Of a stretch of DNA of 64,000 bases, positions 1 through 12,720 are shown in pieces. Origin of the DNA: Dicaeum eximium (Eukaryota; Chordata; Aves; Passeriformes; Dicaeidae). The notes below the pieces were generated by a model that had not been told where the DNA came from, searched no databases, and saw only the letters and a program-made list of their open reading frames with translations. The position numbers and the translations under genes are program-made. Within the stretch, counting starts at the first letter, position 1; each line of letters opens with the position of its first letter. The stretch spans positions 2,352,806-2,416,805 of the forward strand of contig VWZP01010350.1 of NCBI GenBank assembly GCA_013396995.1, read 5' to 3'.

Positions 1-808
1 TATAAGTGCTTGCATTTCAGCAGTATGATCATGTGCAAGGTTCAGTTCTGCTTGTTTAAGAATAATATCAGATTGAGTGAAGAAATAAGTACTCATTTCC
101 ACTGGTTAGCAGGTCCTTTTAATTTTTCCATTCAGGCTTGTGGGCTCATTTCTAAAGTACTGATGCTACTAAATTTGCATTCCACTTGGAAATGCATGTT
201 CCTAGTTTGAATGTTTTGGATGCTGTTATTTGTTTTGTTTATATTTGGCAGGGTTTTAAGCACTCCTTAACTTGCGCTGTTCCTTTCTCTACAGAGGCTT
301 TTAAGGCTGTGTTAATATTACATTTAAAGTAAATTTTGACAGCGTAGTCTCCACCTGTTTCTAGAGTACCGATAAAGTGATGCGCTCCATCTTTATTAAA
401 AATGCCTTCATAAATTTTGGGGATCCATGAATAAAGTACATGATTCTTGTTTACTCCATAAACAAGAGCAAATCAGGGGTAATGGCAGTAATGTAGTGGT
501 TTCCATGACAGTTCAACCAGATATATTTCATTCTTTTCTTACTCTATGGCTGGGAGAAAAAAAAGGGATCTTACTTACTGATATATACATAAATCTCTAC
601 AACAGATTTTTTTCTGGACTAAGTCAAATTAAACTAATAAAACCAGAATGAAGCACTGGTGAAGCTGTCCAGTGCACAGAGGACGCTTTCTGGGAAGTTA
701 TATGAGATTTCTATCCCTGTTCTGCAACCACTAAATGTGACCTCTTTATTTAAACAGAAGGGGATTTTGTTTCCTTTGAGGCTTTTAAAGATATCCTAGA
801 TTCACAAA

Positions 809-852
809 TTTATATATATATATATATATATTTACATATACATGTATATATA
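809..852. repeat. (TA)n microsatellite
   Basis: Ten perfect TA units at 811-830 are followed by a degenerate TA/CA/TG extension. It is a simple sequence repeat and is probably length-polymorphic. Confidence 0.9.
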
Positions 853-1602
853 AAATGTAGGTGCATGTTAAAAAAATTAGTTCTGCTAGCCTCCTTGCTG
901 CATTTGAAAATGATGGTTGGCTTAAGAAAAATGTGTGGGATGTGTCTTCTGTAAACAAGAAGATACTTGATTCAATTTCTTTAACTCTGAATGTACTCAC
1001 GCTTCAAAAACAAGTGGAAATATTAGAAATCTTAGGAACTGATTTTTAAGTAGAAGACCTTGATTTCATGATCAGATTTTTCTGTGACAGTTGAATAGTT
1101 GGCATTTTTGTAAGGAAAACGCCAAACATTCACATGTAGTGAATTGCATGAAATGTCAGAAATTGCAGAGTGTTAGTATTTGGGCTCATATTGTCCCTGA
1201 GTTCATTCTTGGTAAAACTTCCGTGGTTTCTCTGGAAAAAAGAGAAATTGAGTGCATCAAAATACTGGGAAGATTTGGGTTGGTAGTGTTTTATACAGCT
1301 TCAAACTTCGAGGAGCCAATATCTCCTCAGAGGTGCTGGCTTATTCTAAAAGGATTGGTTACTGTCAGGTTAATTTTTTTTTTTAAATTAGAAACCCGAA
1401 CAACAAAGCAACAGTAGCTATGCTTTTTTTTTTCCAAAGTAAGGCTAATTACACTTACTGTATTTATCTCACTCACACTTCTTTTCAAATCTGTATTTGC
1501 ACATTTGCAAGGTCATTTGTTTTTAAGGGGTATTTGCTGCAATTAGCACTGTAGGATTTTAAATTTATTTTAAAACCCAGAGCAAATGATTTTTCAGTAT
1601 TA

Positions 1603-1695
1603 TGAGCCTGATTCTGAACTCTTTACCCAGGGAAAAAAACTTCCAGTTAAGCCATTAGAAATATTTCCTGAGTAAAGGAGTGGAGATCTGGTCCA
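1603..1695 (+). repeat. Possible ancient amniote interspersed repeat relic
   Basis: The segment opens with GAGCCTGATTCTGAACTC and closes with GGAGATCTGGTCCA. In between it has diverged text of the kind 'acttccagttaagcca…cctgagtaaaggagt'. This order resembles the old, widespread amniote repeat whose consensus contains 'cctgattctga…cttcaatgg…cctgagtaagga…gatctggcc'. I recall the pattern, not the exact family name. It is heavily diverged and unlikely to be active. Confidence 0.4.
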
Positions 1696-3047
1696 CGAAG
1701 AGCACTGTAATGCACATTCAAAATAATAGTGAGTAATTTTAATTAAATATATTTTTTTATTCAAACAAATTCTATTAAAACTAGCAGAAATTGCACATAT
1801 ATAATGGAGAATATGCACTTCCTATACTAGAAAGTGTTCTGAAGGGCACGAAAGTCACATTTTATCAATTAGTGTATTTGAGAACATTTGATAGTCACAG
1901 TTTCGATAAATGATTATATAAGCAGCATTTACCTTTCAAATCTCGTTGGGTAACCAGATCATGGCAGATGTTAACTTTTAATTAAGATCATATGAATTAT
2001 TTGCTTGTCTTTGGACAAGAACTGTGGAAAGCATTTTTAAACGATTGCTTTATGCAGCTTTGCTGTGGCAATTGCAGTTAGTGTGTATGTTGAGGAAAAG
2101 ATGACAAAGTTAAGAGGAGATGAGCTGGATGGATCCCTCTTGTGAGGTAGCAGAAACAGTCGTGCTCCGAGGGCGCCGTTTCTGTGTAATGTTCTGCAGT
2201 TATTTGAATGTATTCATCTATAATAAACGCTTAGTGCTATTTCAGCTTAAATGGTTTAAATGAGTTTACCACGCAGTTTGAGAGATGGATAATGTCTTAG
2301 ATACACAACGAAGAGGAAATGTGGTACCAGAGAAGCAAAATTATCTATCAGCAGACCGTGAAATGATTGTACTTAATAGCTCAGGTTTGTGATGGAAGTT
2401 TCCTAAAAGCAAAGACGATCTTACAAAAGGCAAATGGATATTAATTGTGATTTTTGCTTTAAGTAAATCTTCTTCGATGTCTGAAACGTTGTCATTGAAC
2501 CAGGAATTCTGTGGTCTGGTAAAATAGTTCTTTTTGAATATTTAAAACAATAACAGAAAATCCCTACTGTGTTGGCTGACTGCCACAAAGAATTGGAATC
2601 ACTTTTAAGTAAGCCGAAGGTGTGGTAGTTTCAGGTGAAAGAAGCATTAGTATTAATCAGTGGGATTCGGTTTTATGTGGACTTGATGTGCAGATATTTT
2701 GAAAATGAGCACTAATGAGTTTTACCAGCGGCACGGTAGGTCTGACCCTGGTAGAGGGAGTGAGGCAGGGCCAAGTGAGTCCCCACATCCTGCCATTCCC
2801 ATTGCTCTGTGCTGGGGCTTCTCTGGACTCACACTGCACCACACAGCGTCACCCCAGGGTTTATCTGATATTAAAATGATGCGCTTGCCTGATTTTCATA
2901 CTCAACAATGAAGAAACAAAAAAAATCACAATTTTAAATTTGACTGTGCTTTAAATTAAGCACAAGAATATTTATTTATGCTTTAATGGCTTATTTTAAT
3001 TCATTTCTTGTTTTTTGTTTGTTTTGTTTTTGTTTTCCTTTCTTCAG

Positions 3048-3101
3048 CTCAGGTACCTGACAATGATGAGCAGTTTGTGCCAGACTATCAGGCTGAAAGT
3101 T
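3048..3101 (+). CDS. ETV1: ETV1 coding exon, residues ~61-79 (end of acidic domain, VP degron)
   Basis: This 54-nt internal exon encodes AQVPDNDEQFVPDYQAES plus the first base of the next codon (Leu79). It matches ETV1 residues 61-78 as I know the human protein. The acceptor is TCTTCAG and the donor GTAAGT. Phase is 1 on both sides, so skipping keeps the frame and removes 18 residues. The segment is the C-terminal part of the acidic N-terminal transactivation domain of PEA3-group factors. The DEQFVPD stretch has the shape of the VP-type degron through which the COP1 ubiquitin ligase is reported to bind ETV1/4/5. The exon is isolated, with a 20-kb intron after it. The identity is secure because the reading joins in frame to the next exon. 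Confidence 0.96.
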
Positions 3102-6100
3102 GTAAGTATACTAGAAAATGCTCACTTTTTACAAAAATAGATGTATTTGTATATTTATATCTGTGTTTTCATACTTGTTATTTATTTTTTCATCTGTGGT
3201 CCTGTGATAACTCCTTTTGCTGATCGGTGACATCAGTGTGATGAGTAGATAAATCAAGTGGCATTTTGATGTGCAGCCAAAAGAACTCGTTTGGGCTGAA
3301 GGTATAACCTTTAGCACGGGGCCCTTTCCTGTCATTTTCCACCCACAGCCCCAGGGAAGCATGGAAAAACTTAGGTTGTGGAGGTGGAAGGAGTTTCTTT
3401 GTCTGTAGAGTGTGCAGAGGAGCTTTTTAGCCAGTACAGATCAGATACTGTGGGATGTAGGATGCATCTCTACTGAGCAGAAGTCAGGCTGCTCAGTGCG
3501 TTTTGTGTATGAATAAATAAATAAAATTCTCCACATAATCACAGCCACAGCTGAAGCATTTTTAAGTTGTCTTAGCATGTGGCATTTTCTTGCTCAAACA
3601 ATATTTTCCTTTGAGTTAATCGGTGAAAACAGGAGTTATGTTAAGCTGGGTGCTTTGCATTGTTTTCTACTTACTTAACAAGTGAGTAGAAACTTACTTT
3701 TATCAGCCTGTACTCCTCAAATCTTGCCTTTACCTATTAAAATGCTCTTATTCTGTTAAATGCTGGCTCCATTTTGCTGTACCTGCTGTTCTGTGGTATT
3801 GGGTGATTGCAAGGGCATAGCATGAGAAACATTTGACAGTCACAGACTTCTTGGAGCTTCTTTTTGTAGTTTTCTTTGTCATGGCAAAGCTTCTCCCTGT
3901 CATCAGAGGCCTCTTCTATACAGTGTCTACTGATTGTGGCAGAGCACATGGTAGCTTTTCAATTTTGCTAAATAACTTAAATAGTTTATCCTATAGGAGT
4001 GAATTACTGCAGTTCACTAAACCAGATAGCTGTTAAACATGGCATTCATATACTGAAATATTAAGATTAATATAGAAAGATTAGGAAGAATTGCATTTTT
4101 TTTTTACCTTTTTTCTTTACACACCTTGCACATCAATTGCATTGGTTTTTTTTTACCTCTGTCTTCAAAGACTTTTTTTTTTAAATTAAATTATCATATG
4201 AAATACAAAGCAATCTGTAAGTTGAAAATCATATATGGATCTGTGTCCAAATATAGTCATTCATGCATATACCTTTGTGTAAGAGTACAAAGTTCAACTG
4301 GGGCTTCTATTAACCCACAATTATCGTTACACAACAAGTCAATGATTCTTGGAAAATAATTTCTGGACTGTGAATGAAAAGCCCCATTGAAGCTGGCCAC
4401 TGCTTTTGGTGATAAAGAAATTCTCCTAATATGGCTATTTTATTAATGCTGTTGTGTTTCAAAGTTCCTTAGCCACAGCTTACACAATATTATCAAAGGA
4501 ACATTTATTTCTTCATTTCAGTTGGTTTCTTTATCTTAAGTAAAGGTCAGGAGAGCTTCCTGGAGAGTTACTCTGGCAAAGGTTATGGAGTTTCAGACGT
4601 GTACTTGGATATAATGTATGTAGCTGTGGGCTCTGCAAAACAGGAACGGAGATCAACATAACCAAAGCCATGGGGAAATTACTGCTGCAGAAGTAGCACA
4701 ATTGTGACTGTTTTCTCTAGATCCAAGCCTGCCTTCAAACTCCATTATAATGACTTGCTCTGTATAGTCTGTAGCCGTGCAGCACGGAGCCCGTTACTGG
4801 CAGCAGTCTGGCAGAAGCACTTGATTTCATTTTTTTTTAAAATCTACTTTAAAAAATTTTATTTTATTTATTTTAATTTTTATTTTTACATGGGAGAGAA
4901 GGGACAAACTATCATAGATTTAGTGTTTAATACATTTAATTGAGACAAAAATGAAGAAGGACAGAAGTGTAAACCGATGAAGGGGGTCACAGCCACTTTA
5001 GTTCAAAGGCATCTAAACTAAACTGTGCTTTGCTACAGAAATTTCGTTTATGGAGCTGTATATAGATAGGGGTGTATATATGATGTGCAAGGTGTGTAAA
5101 GAAAACTGAAGTGTTCCAGTGAAACAGTTACAGTCTGCAGTCCAGGTACAAAAAATAATGACATTTTATTTCTAGCTTCGTTCCTTGAGAAAGGGGCTTT
5201 AAAGCTGAGACAGATCTGTGCTGTTAAATATAAAGTTGTGATGTCAAATTGAAACATCAAAAGGAGACTTAAGAAGCTTCAGTAACAGTGGCAGTTCTGG
5301 AACAGTGTGGTTAAAATTTTCTTGCCTAGAAAGCACCAGCTTGGTGGTTTGAAGAAGTCAGCTCTTGAAGCAAGATGTGGAAGGTAGTGGAGGAACTGAT
5401 ACTGCCAGGATCACGTGCTGTGTCCTAGCACTGAGCAGGGTTAAATGCCCCTTTAAGTGCTGTGGCTTTTGCATTTATTTTCTGTAATAATGATTTTAAC
5501 TAGTGAAACTGCACTGGTATTAGTAACTAGGGGAAACATTTTGTTTAGATTAGATATAGTCCACTTTATCCACTCAGGGATTTTACTTCAAAGCTAGCTT
5601 GGGAGCATTAATATTTTAATTATGAGTTGCTATTAAACTTCAATCAGTTTTTGAAAAGCAAACATAATATGTGTATTTATAGTTAGGTGTGGGCTTCAGA
5701 TATTGTGAGTGAGATCAACAGCTAGCATAACTTCATGTGGTATTATTGACATTATTGGAATTACGCATATTTCTATTAGCTAAGGATCCAGAATGTCAAG
5801 CTTTAAGCTTCAGTTCACCTGTATAAAAGTAAAATTTATTTTATTACTCCTTTATGTCTTCTGGAAAGATGCCCTTCCTACTATAAGAATCTTAGTAATG
5901 CCTGCGCTTTCAAACCTTTTTTTTTTTTTGTCATCAAAGCCCCATCTTCTCTTACCTTTTTATTAAATATTTTTAACTTGGCATATCTATCACAAAGAAC
6001 TTGTTTGTAATTTTGTTTAGAGTAAGTGGAATTTAGAGTAGATAACAACTAGCTTGTTTGCCTGGAATTGGAAAAACAAAACACAGTTTGGTTTCTTGTA

Positions 6101-8499
6101 CCTTTCTGCTTTCTTTGAGCACTGAAATTCTTGGGTTCTAAGAGACAAAAATGTGTATAAAAATTATGTTTTTGTTTGAAATTATATCGGAAAAATATTG
6201 AATTGCATATTAATAGTGTAATTTTCTTAGCTTTTCATTTTCATTCTCGCAAGAATTAAAAATTCCACAGAAGCAATGAGGAATCACTTCTACATGTTTT
6301 TACCCAAAAATTGTGTTTTAGGCATGTTGGTTTTGTATCTTTTTGAATCTGCTTCTATAAAGCAGTTCACTTGTTTGCTGAACATTAAAGTGATTTCCTA
6401 ATGACTATTCTTAAACAATAACATGAAAAGTTGTGTAAGGCTAAGATGTAAAAAATCTGTTTCCTCTAAAAAGGTGAATGTTTTTTTTAAATCAACATTC
6501 TGTATGTGACACTTTTTCCTAATTCTTATCCAATTAAAGCTGTTTTTCCCTCCGTGCAAAGTCAGTATTCACTTTTGGAGAAGGGTGACCTGTGTTAACT
6601 TCCTCAGATAAGGTTTCCTATTGTTTGAAGTCCATTTTCATATACTGAGGAGGAGCCAGATCCTGAACTGGTTGTAATCAGTGGTAAGGATTTCAGATAC
6701 TGTAGAATAGCAAGGGCTTTCCACTCCAGGAGCAAAAATGAATAAAGTGTTCAGTTTGCTCGGAGTCAATAGCTGTTGAGGTGAAGATTACTTGCTCCCA
6801 TTGTTTGGATGGTTTCTGTGACAGACACAAGAGGAAGTAGGTAGGATTTGCTGATGTTTAAAAGATGTAGTTGGCAAAGAAAACTTGGTATTGTCAACAA
6901 AACACTGAATTGTAACGCGACCTTGGTACAGTTGGTTATAAATGGGGATTACTGTGCACCAAACTAAATTGCTTGGTGTCTTAATAGTATAATCATGGTT
7001 TATTTTGTTTTAATAATACGTATTTTGCATGGATCTACTTTTTCAGAGTTTTCTTTTTTTTTTTTTTCTTTTGCCCTGAAATGTTATTTATTTATTTAAA
7101 ATTAATTATAAATTCTAGATTTTGGCTTTTATTTGTTACGGAGTTTGTGTTAACGAGGATTTGTCTTGTGCTTCGCCTTCTTGATCAGCTTCCTTCCTTC
7201 TCGTTTATTTTGTTCCTGTATTATTTCCAAGATCATCACAGCCTTAACACTGCCAAGGGGTAAATGTTAGTGTTAGACCACATCTGTTGACAGTAAATGG
7301 GAAGGGCTGGCTGTAAAAATCCATGCTTCTCCATGTCTGATTAAACTTTAAGATAGAAAAAATACTTTTTTTGGTAGTGATTTTGTCACTGATCTTTCAT
7401 GACCTTTATTCTTTCTCTTACCTCTTTTTCTGTTCCTCCAGGTTTAGCAAAGGGGCGCTTTCAATGTAGATGCCAGGAATCTTAAATTATTCAGGGATGT
7501 GCTTTTTAGATGCTCTGGCTTCAATCTTTAAAAGCCTGTTAAAGAGAGATTCTTTACATAGGCTTCAGGTAGCTGTATTCTTCTGTCATTTTAACTAATG
7601 GTGTAGGATATTCCAAATGCAGTTTAAATGAGGAAAAGCTTTAAAATTTATTTATATATTTGCAGCATACAAAATAATGATTTTGTTTTTTGCATTACCA
7701 GATAAAAATGCTTCTTTTGTTTTATTTTTTTCTCTTTCTTTCTGTGATTTAAATTTCAAAAGTGAATTTTAGAATTAGAAGAGCATTTTCTGCTTGTTTT
7801 AGAAATTGATAGACGTTAATTTTCTCTTATTTTGACATATTTTGGAGAAGAAACCCAACACAATTAAAGTAGAAAACACCAGAATCCTAGGAGTTCCTAG
7901 GAGTTCTGACAGATCTACTAAAGTCAAAATGAGGTATATTTACTGGAATTGTTTTTGGTTTTGATACAGAATAGTTTAATTTTGCAGCTTCTAGAAAAGA
8001 TTTTAGTGGACTAAAAAAAAAAAAATCATTTTTTCAATGTGATGATTCACTTCATAGGCAGCTGGTAGTCATGTCTTGGTAGTGCACAATGTTCTAGAAA
8101 TTACAGTCGGTAGCGTTTTGGTTGTCTGCGCATGGCAAGCTGCACACACCAGCATATTTTCAGGTTGTTTTTTTGAGATTTTTTTTTTTTTAAATTTTAT
8201 TTTGCCTTTATTTAGAGTCTGTGTGTCTGGAATAACCTTTTCTTTGAGCATAGCTCTGCAAGTGTGGTGCTACTGCAGGCAGTCTGACAAATATCCTCCT
8301 GCAAGGTGGTGCTACTTATTCCTGATGCTGAGCTATTCCCTGGTAGGGCTTTCTGCTGCAGCTGTGTTTTGTTTCTTGCCACTTGTCTTGAAACTACTTC
8401 CTTCCACAGGTCAGATGTTGTCAAATACAGAGACATTTGCTTACTTCTTTTAGTGCATGCCTGACTGTGATGGATTCTTTCTTAAGGGCTGTGAGAGTC

Positions 8500-8690
8500 G
8501 GGGCTCTGTGGTTTGTTCCTGCCTTTAGCTTTGCATGACCTTGGGCATGTTGCTTAACATCTTTGTTTCTGGTTTGAAGTAGGTACAGAAATGCATGTAT
8601 CACTGTGCTGTGAGATACACAGCTTTCTTAATGATCACTTATCTGGAGATCTCAAAAGCATTTTACAAAGACAGTCCAGTGCAATTGCTG
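8500..8690 (+). mobile_element. MIR-like ancient SINE fragment (CORE-SINE type)
   Basis: The text TGACCTTGGGCATGTTGCTTAACATCT (8536-8562, quoted only in part for comparison) closely follows the MIR core 'gaccttgggcaagtcacttaacctct'. After it comes 'ctggtttgaagtaggtacagaaatg', then ATCTCAAAAGCATTTTACAA near 8650. The latter resembles 'atctcaaagcactttacaa', common in old amniote SINEs. No target-site duplication is visible. The element is degenerate and non-functional. The exact subfamily cannot be assigned by eye. Confidence 0.55.
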
Positions 8691-11564
8691 TTGTAAGAGC
8701 AGGAGAGGTCAGACTGAGGAGTCAATGCTGACCACCTTATCTCCCTTCATAGTTGCCTTAGATAGCCTTGCTTCTTTCATTGTATCCCTGAGCACTTGTT
8801 TCCTTTGTTTAAAGCAGGACTGAAACTGTTACCACCTGTTAACTTTCTTTTTTCTTTTCCTTATTTTTTCTTTTTTTAAATTCACATTCAAAAGAAATTA
8901 GGGTTTGGTGTCTTACAGAAAACTGATTTTGTGGCACATTGATGGGCATTAGCCTGTGCTAATAAGTTTTGTTTTTCTTTTTCCTCTAGAAGATTTTTGG
9001 AAATATTTAAATCTGCCATACAGTTGTGACCATAATTGCGCAAGATTTGATTCTTGAAAAAGTTTTACCATGAGTGAGAGTGTCGACCGTAATGCCTTTA
9101 ACTTGTGATCTTAATAGTGGAGAATTTATGGGCTTGCTTTGATTTTAATAAGCTGTTTCTGTTTATTTGTTTATCTGCTTGTATTTTTATACTAAATTTC
9201 CAGCTTTGAAGGTGCAAAGATTTAAGATTCTCCTGGATTGCAGTAGTGGTATTGTCTCCCAGATTACATAAATACCGGTGGTGGCTGTAGCACTGTGAAA
9301 CAAATTAGAAGACCCCATCAAGAACGTAGCTTTTGATTTTAAAACTTCTAAAGCAGAAGCTTTCTTTCAGAGTGCCCAGCAGGCTGTGATGTGGATTTGA
9401 TTGCTAATGGAAAGGTACCTCAGGGCATCTGCAGGGACAGCAGAGACCTCGTGCAGACTGGCTGAACTGCACAGGACCACTCTGAGCCTGATGGTCTCCA
9501 GCAGTGTGGGGCATGGGGGAGCCCAGGCAGCTGGACTGGGCTCTTCTTGTGGGGTTTTGTGCCCCTGTCTCCCCACTGCCCTTCCATCACCATGTCCCTG
9601 CTCAGCCAAGCTGAGTTTGTTTCCTTTCCTTAGAGCCCCATCCTTGTTTGCTGCTTTATTGCAGATTAAAGGCTTGGGCTGCATGTGAAGGTTATCAGCT
9701 AATGAATAAACTTCAGTCATCCTGTCCTGTGATAAATCTGTCTCGTAGATCAAAGATGAAGCATGTAGACCTTTTTTCTTTCAAATGGTAATTTCTTAAG
9801 GCTGTCAGGTCACTTCCTAAGGTCTGTTTACATGAAAACAAAAACATTAAACATATTTTATTCAAAATGTCGAATTCTCACTTTTGGAAAAACCTATTTC
9901 CTCTCTGAGGAAGCCTTCCCTCCTTCCTTCTGTGGAGGTCTCATCTGTGAAAATACAAGGGATCCTCACATTGTAACTTGTGGTCATGGCAGTTTTTTCT
10001 TAACACTACTGTTATTTCTGTTTTTAACCAGATAGTTGGTTAATTTCATCAGGAGTATGTATATATGTTAGAACATTTTTGTCAGTTTCGGTTGTGTTGA
10101 AGTGTGCATAAACTTCTTTTAGCTGTATTTTCACACTGAAAACAAACAAGGCAGACTGAAGGGTCTCTGTGATTCTATTTTGATACAAAACCCTTATTCT
10201 CCTAAAACTCCTCTCCATGCAGTGTTTTTGCAAAATGAGTTTTGTATTTCAAGAGCAGTGCAAATAGCGATTTGAAAATCTATGAGCTCTGGAATGGTGT
10301 AAAATAAGGAGGCCGTCTGCAAGCTGAGTTCATCGCTTCTATATATCACATATGTTTCTTTATGTAAAATGTATTGGCGGTCTGTATAATTTTTTTATCT
10401 TTTTATTTCTGCTTGCTGCCTCAGCAACTGGAGATAGAAATCAGGCTCTCCTACAGAGTGCTGTGAAGTTTTCAGGGGATATAGCAGTTAAAAAAAGGAG
10501 GAGAGAGTAAAACTCCTCAAGACATCAGTTAAGCACTGACACACTTAACACACACATTTGTGTCATGTAGGACAGAGGTAGCCCTCTGTAAACATACAGG
10601 AAAAATAGCCCTTGTTTCAGGTTCCAAATCCTTCTGTTTTGGTCCTGTGCATTTCAGTACTAGGAAGTAATTACAGTGAAGCCATTTATAAACTGATAAA
10701 TATGCATAAATCATTATATTTATTAATTCTTTTGAGTTTTAGAAGTTATCCGTGTTTTTTTTTTTTTTTAGGAATGGTCTAAACCTAGATTAAAATTTGT
10801 AAATGGAAAACTGGCTATTTTATCAAGGCATGTGCTTGTCTTTTCCCTGAGAAGGATTATTTTCTTTTCCTTTCACTTATTCTTCATTCTCTTTGTCTTC
10901 AAGACATTAGTCTTACCAGTTTTTGGAGTCTAGTATGACCTTGATGAGGTGAATGGAGAAGTGAACTGTCTCGGTAAAGGATACCTTTATTCTTACATAT
11001 CTATTCCTTCTGTAAGCTGAAGATTATGCATGTTAGAAAAGAGTGAATCATTAGCAGCCTTATTTCTGGTTGTCTTCTTTCCTGTGGCTGTTTATGAACT
11101 TATTCAGCAAATGTGGTTGCCAGTAAGTTAATGTAGTGAAATATTTTCTAGCAGTGACATTTACTGCTGAGTCCTACAGTCACTGAATAGGAAGGTTACT
11201 GACTGGCCAGGTTTTTGTCTTTGAATTTATATATTATGAGTCGTCATCAAGGGCGTTTGAAAAATTGCATGTGCAAAAACAATTCCCAGTCTTGCTAATG
11301 TGATCCTCTTTGCTTAAAGGTTGTTTCCTTTCTGCTTATAATGTATACCTAGAAAAGATAAACAGTTTAATTATTTTTTAATACTCTGTCTTCAATGCTG
11401 TTACTGAATGCAATGTTTCCTTACTAACAATCTGTTAAAAAATTTCACATGACCAAGGCAATAAGAGAAATGGAGTCAACAGGGACTTTTTAAAATGTCA
11501 GTATGCTGTAAAGACAAAAAGTTTCAAGCATTTGGCATTAGAATTTGGGAGCTGGATTAATACA

Positions 11565-11615
11565 AATATATATATAGTCTGTGTGTGTATATATATGCAT
11601 ACATACATACATACA
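11565..11615. repeat. Compound microsatellite (TA)n-(TG)n-(CATA)n
   Basis: Consecutive short runs of TA, TG, TA again and CATA units lie within 50 bp. It is simple repeat DNA inside the large intron. Confidence 0.9.
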
Positions 11616-12474
11616 GGAAATAGAACATGTAATTGTCAGTCTTACTGATTGTTTGCACGTGTAAAATAACCATAAAATTTTAGGAATGCTTGGCTTCAGA
11701 AAACATCAGCGAGTGTATTGGTAATGTACATTCAGTTGTGAGTCTCATAGACATTAGGAATGCTTTAAGCAGCAGCAGAAGCCTTAAATATCTGTGCTGA
11801 GAACTAGCACCTGGTTGCAGGTGCAAACTTCCACTGGCTCCAGAAAGAGCACTTTGCTAAGAGTCTTTGAAAATCGGCCTACTTAAATATAGTCTTGACT
11901 TTATGTTCCCAGACGTAACCACTTCTGACAATGGCTTCTTTGTTTCCTTGTTGAATCAATGATAAAAATTGTGAGCTGAATTTTACTGTTGACTCATTTC
12001 AATGGCCCGCACCTTTTCCACTGGAGACTGCAGGTTTTGCAGTGGTTTTTGGTAGTGAACTATAGAATTAGATTTCAGCCTTGCTTGAATGATCTATAAA
12101 AGCGATCTCTTAGAGTTGTTAGTGGTGAACATTTGTGAAAACTGAACACCGAAACATGGAAGACACATGTATTTAGAGTGGTGACAGTCTCTTTCTCCAC
12201 ATGAAGTAAACAAACATCCCATTAGCTACCCTGATTCAGTGTATACTTATTTTATGAATATATACTTATTGTTAAAGGCAAAATTGAATTAAAAATAATT
12301 TCAAAATGTGGTTTTGTTCTATTTTAGTGCCTATCATTGAGAGCTGCTAAAATAAAAACAAATTGTAAATAATCTTTTAAATTAGTTGTTTAATTCATGC
12401 TAGAGAGCACTCAGTATGGAGTCCATTTCATTATTTATTGTTTTTTCTTGCTTTTACATATGCTTGAGTAACTA

Positions 12475-12720
12475 TCTGCCAGGCATTATTATCCTTAAGG
12501 ATTATCTTTTATTAGGACGATATTCCTGTTTTTATAGGGACACAAACTGACACTTTGGTTATGGGTCTCTAAGGGTAGGCTCCTGAGGCTGAGCTACTTT
12601 AAAGTAGAATCAACCTTCTGACACTGGTTGTTTGGATTATTGCAGAACCAGCAATTAAATCCAGTTTCTTTCACATTTTGTCCAGCTGCAAGAACAAGAT
12701 CAGTAGCCCTCTCATTTATA
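12475..12720 (+). mobile_element. Possible degraded MIR/AmnSINE-like fragment
   Basis: The order of degenerate blocks resembles the 3' half of old amniote SINEs. They are 'ggcattattatcc', 'ttttatagggacacaaactga', 'gcagaaccagcaattaaatcc' and 'ttgtccagctgcaagaac'. The SINE pattern is 'ggtattattatcc…ttacagatggggaaactga…agaaccaggaattgaaccc…cagtgctctaacc'. Divergence is large, so this is tentative. Confidence 0.35.

Larger units (their letters stand above)
1..3047 (+). other. ETV1: 3' part of an upstream ETV1 intron
   Basis: This is the AT-rich tail of the intron that precedes the first coding exon in the window. I looked for the preceding ETV1 exon, which should encode the end of the acidic domain (…LQETWLAE), and did not find it, so it lies further upstream. 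The stretch holds a TA dinucleotide run near 811-830 and a probable ancient repeat relic near 1603-1695. Short open frames on both strands, the longest about 108 codons at 1091-1417, have no recognisable protein features. The intron ends in a T/G-rich pyrimidine tract followed by TCTTCAG at 3041-3047. Confidence 0.8.

Noticed and set aside
8076..8453. 125-codon hydrophobic open frame on +
   Set aside because: Runs over T-rich intron, which naturally encodes Phe/Leu/Val strings; no family resemblance and no gene context.
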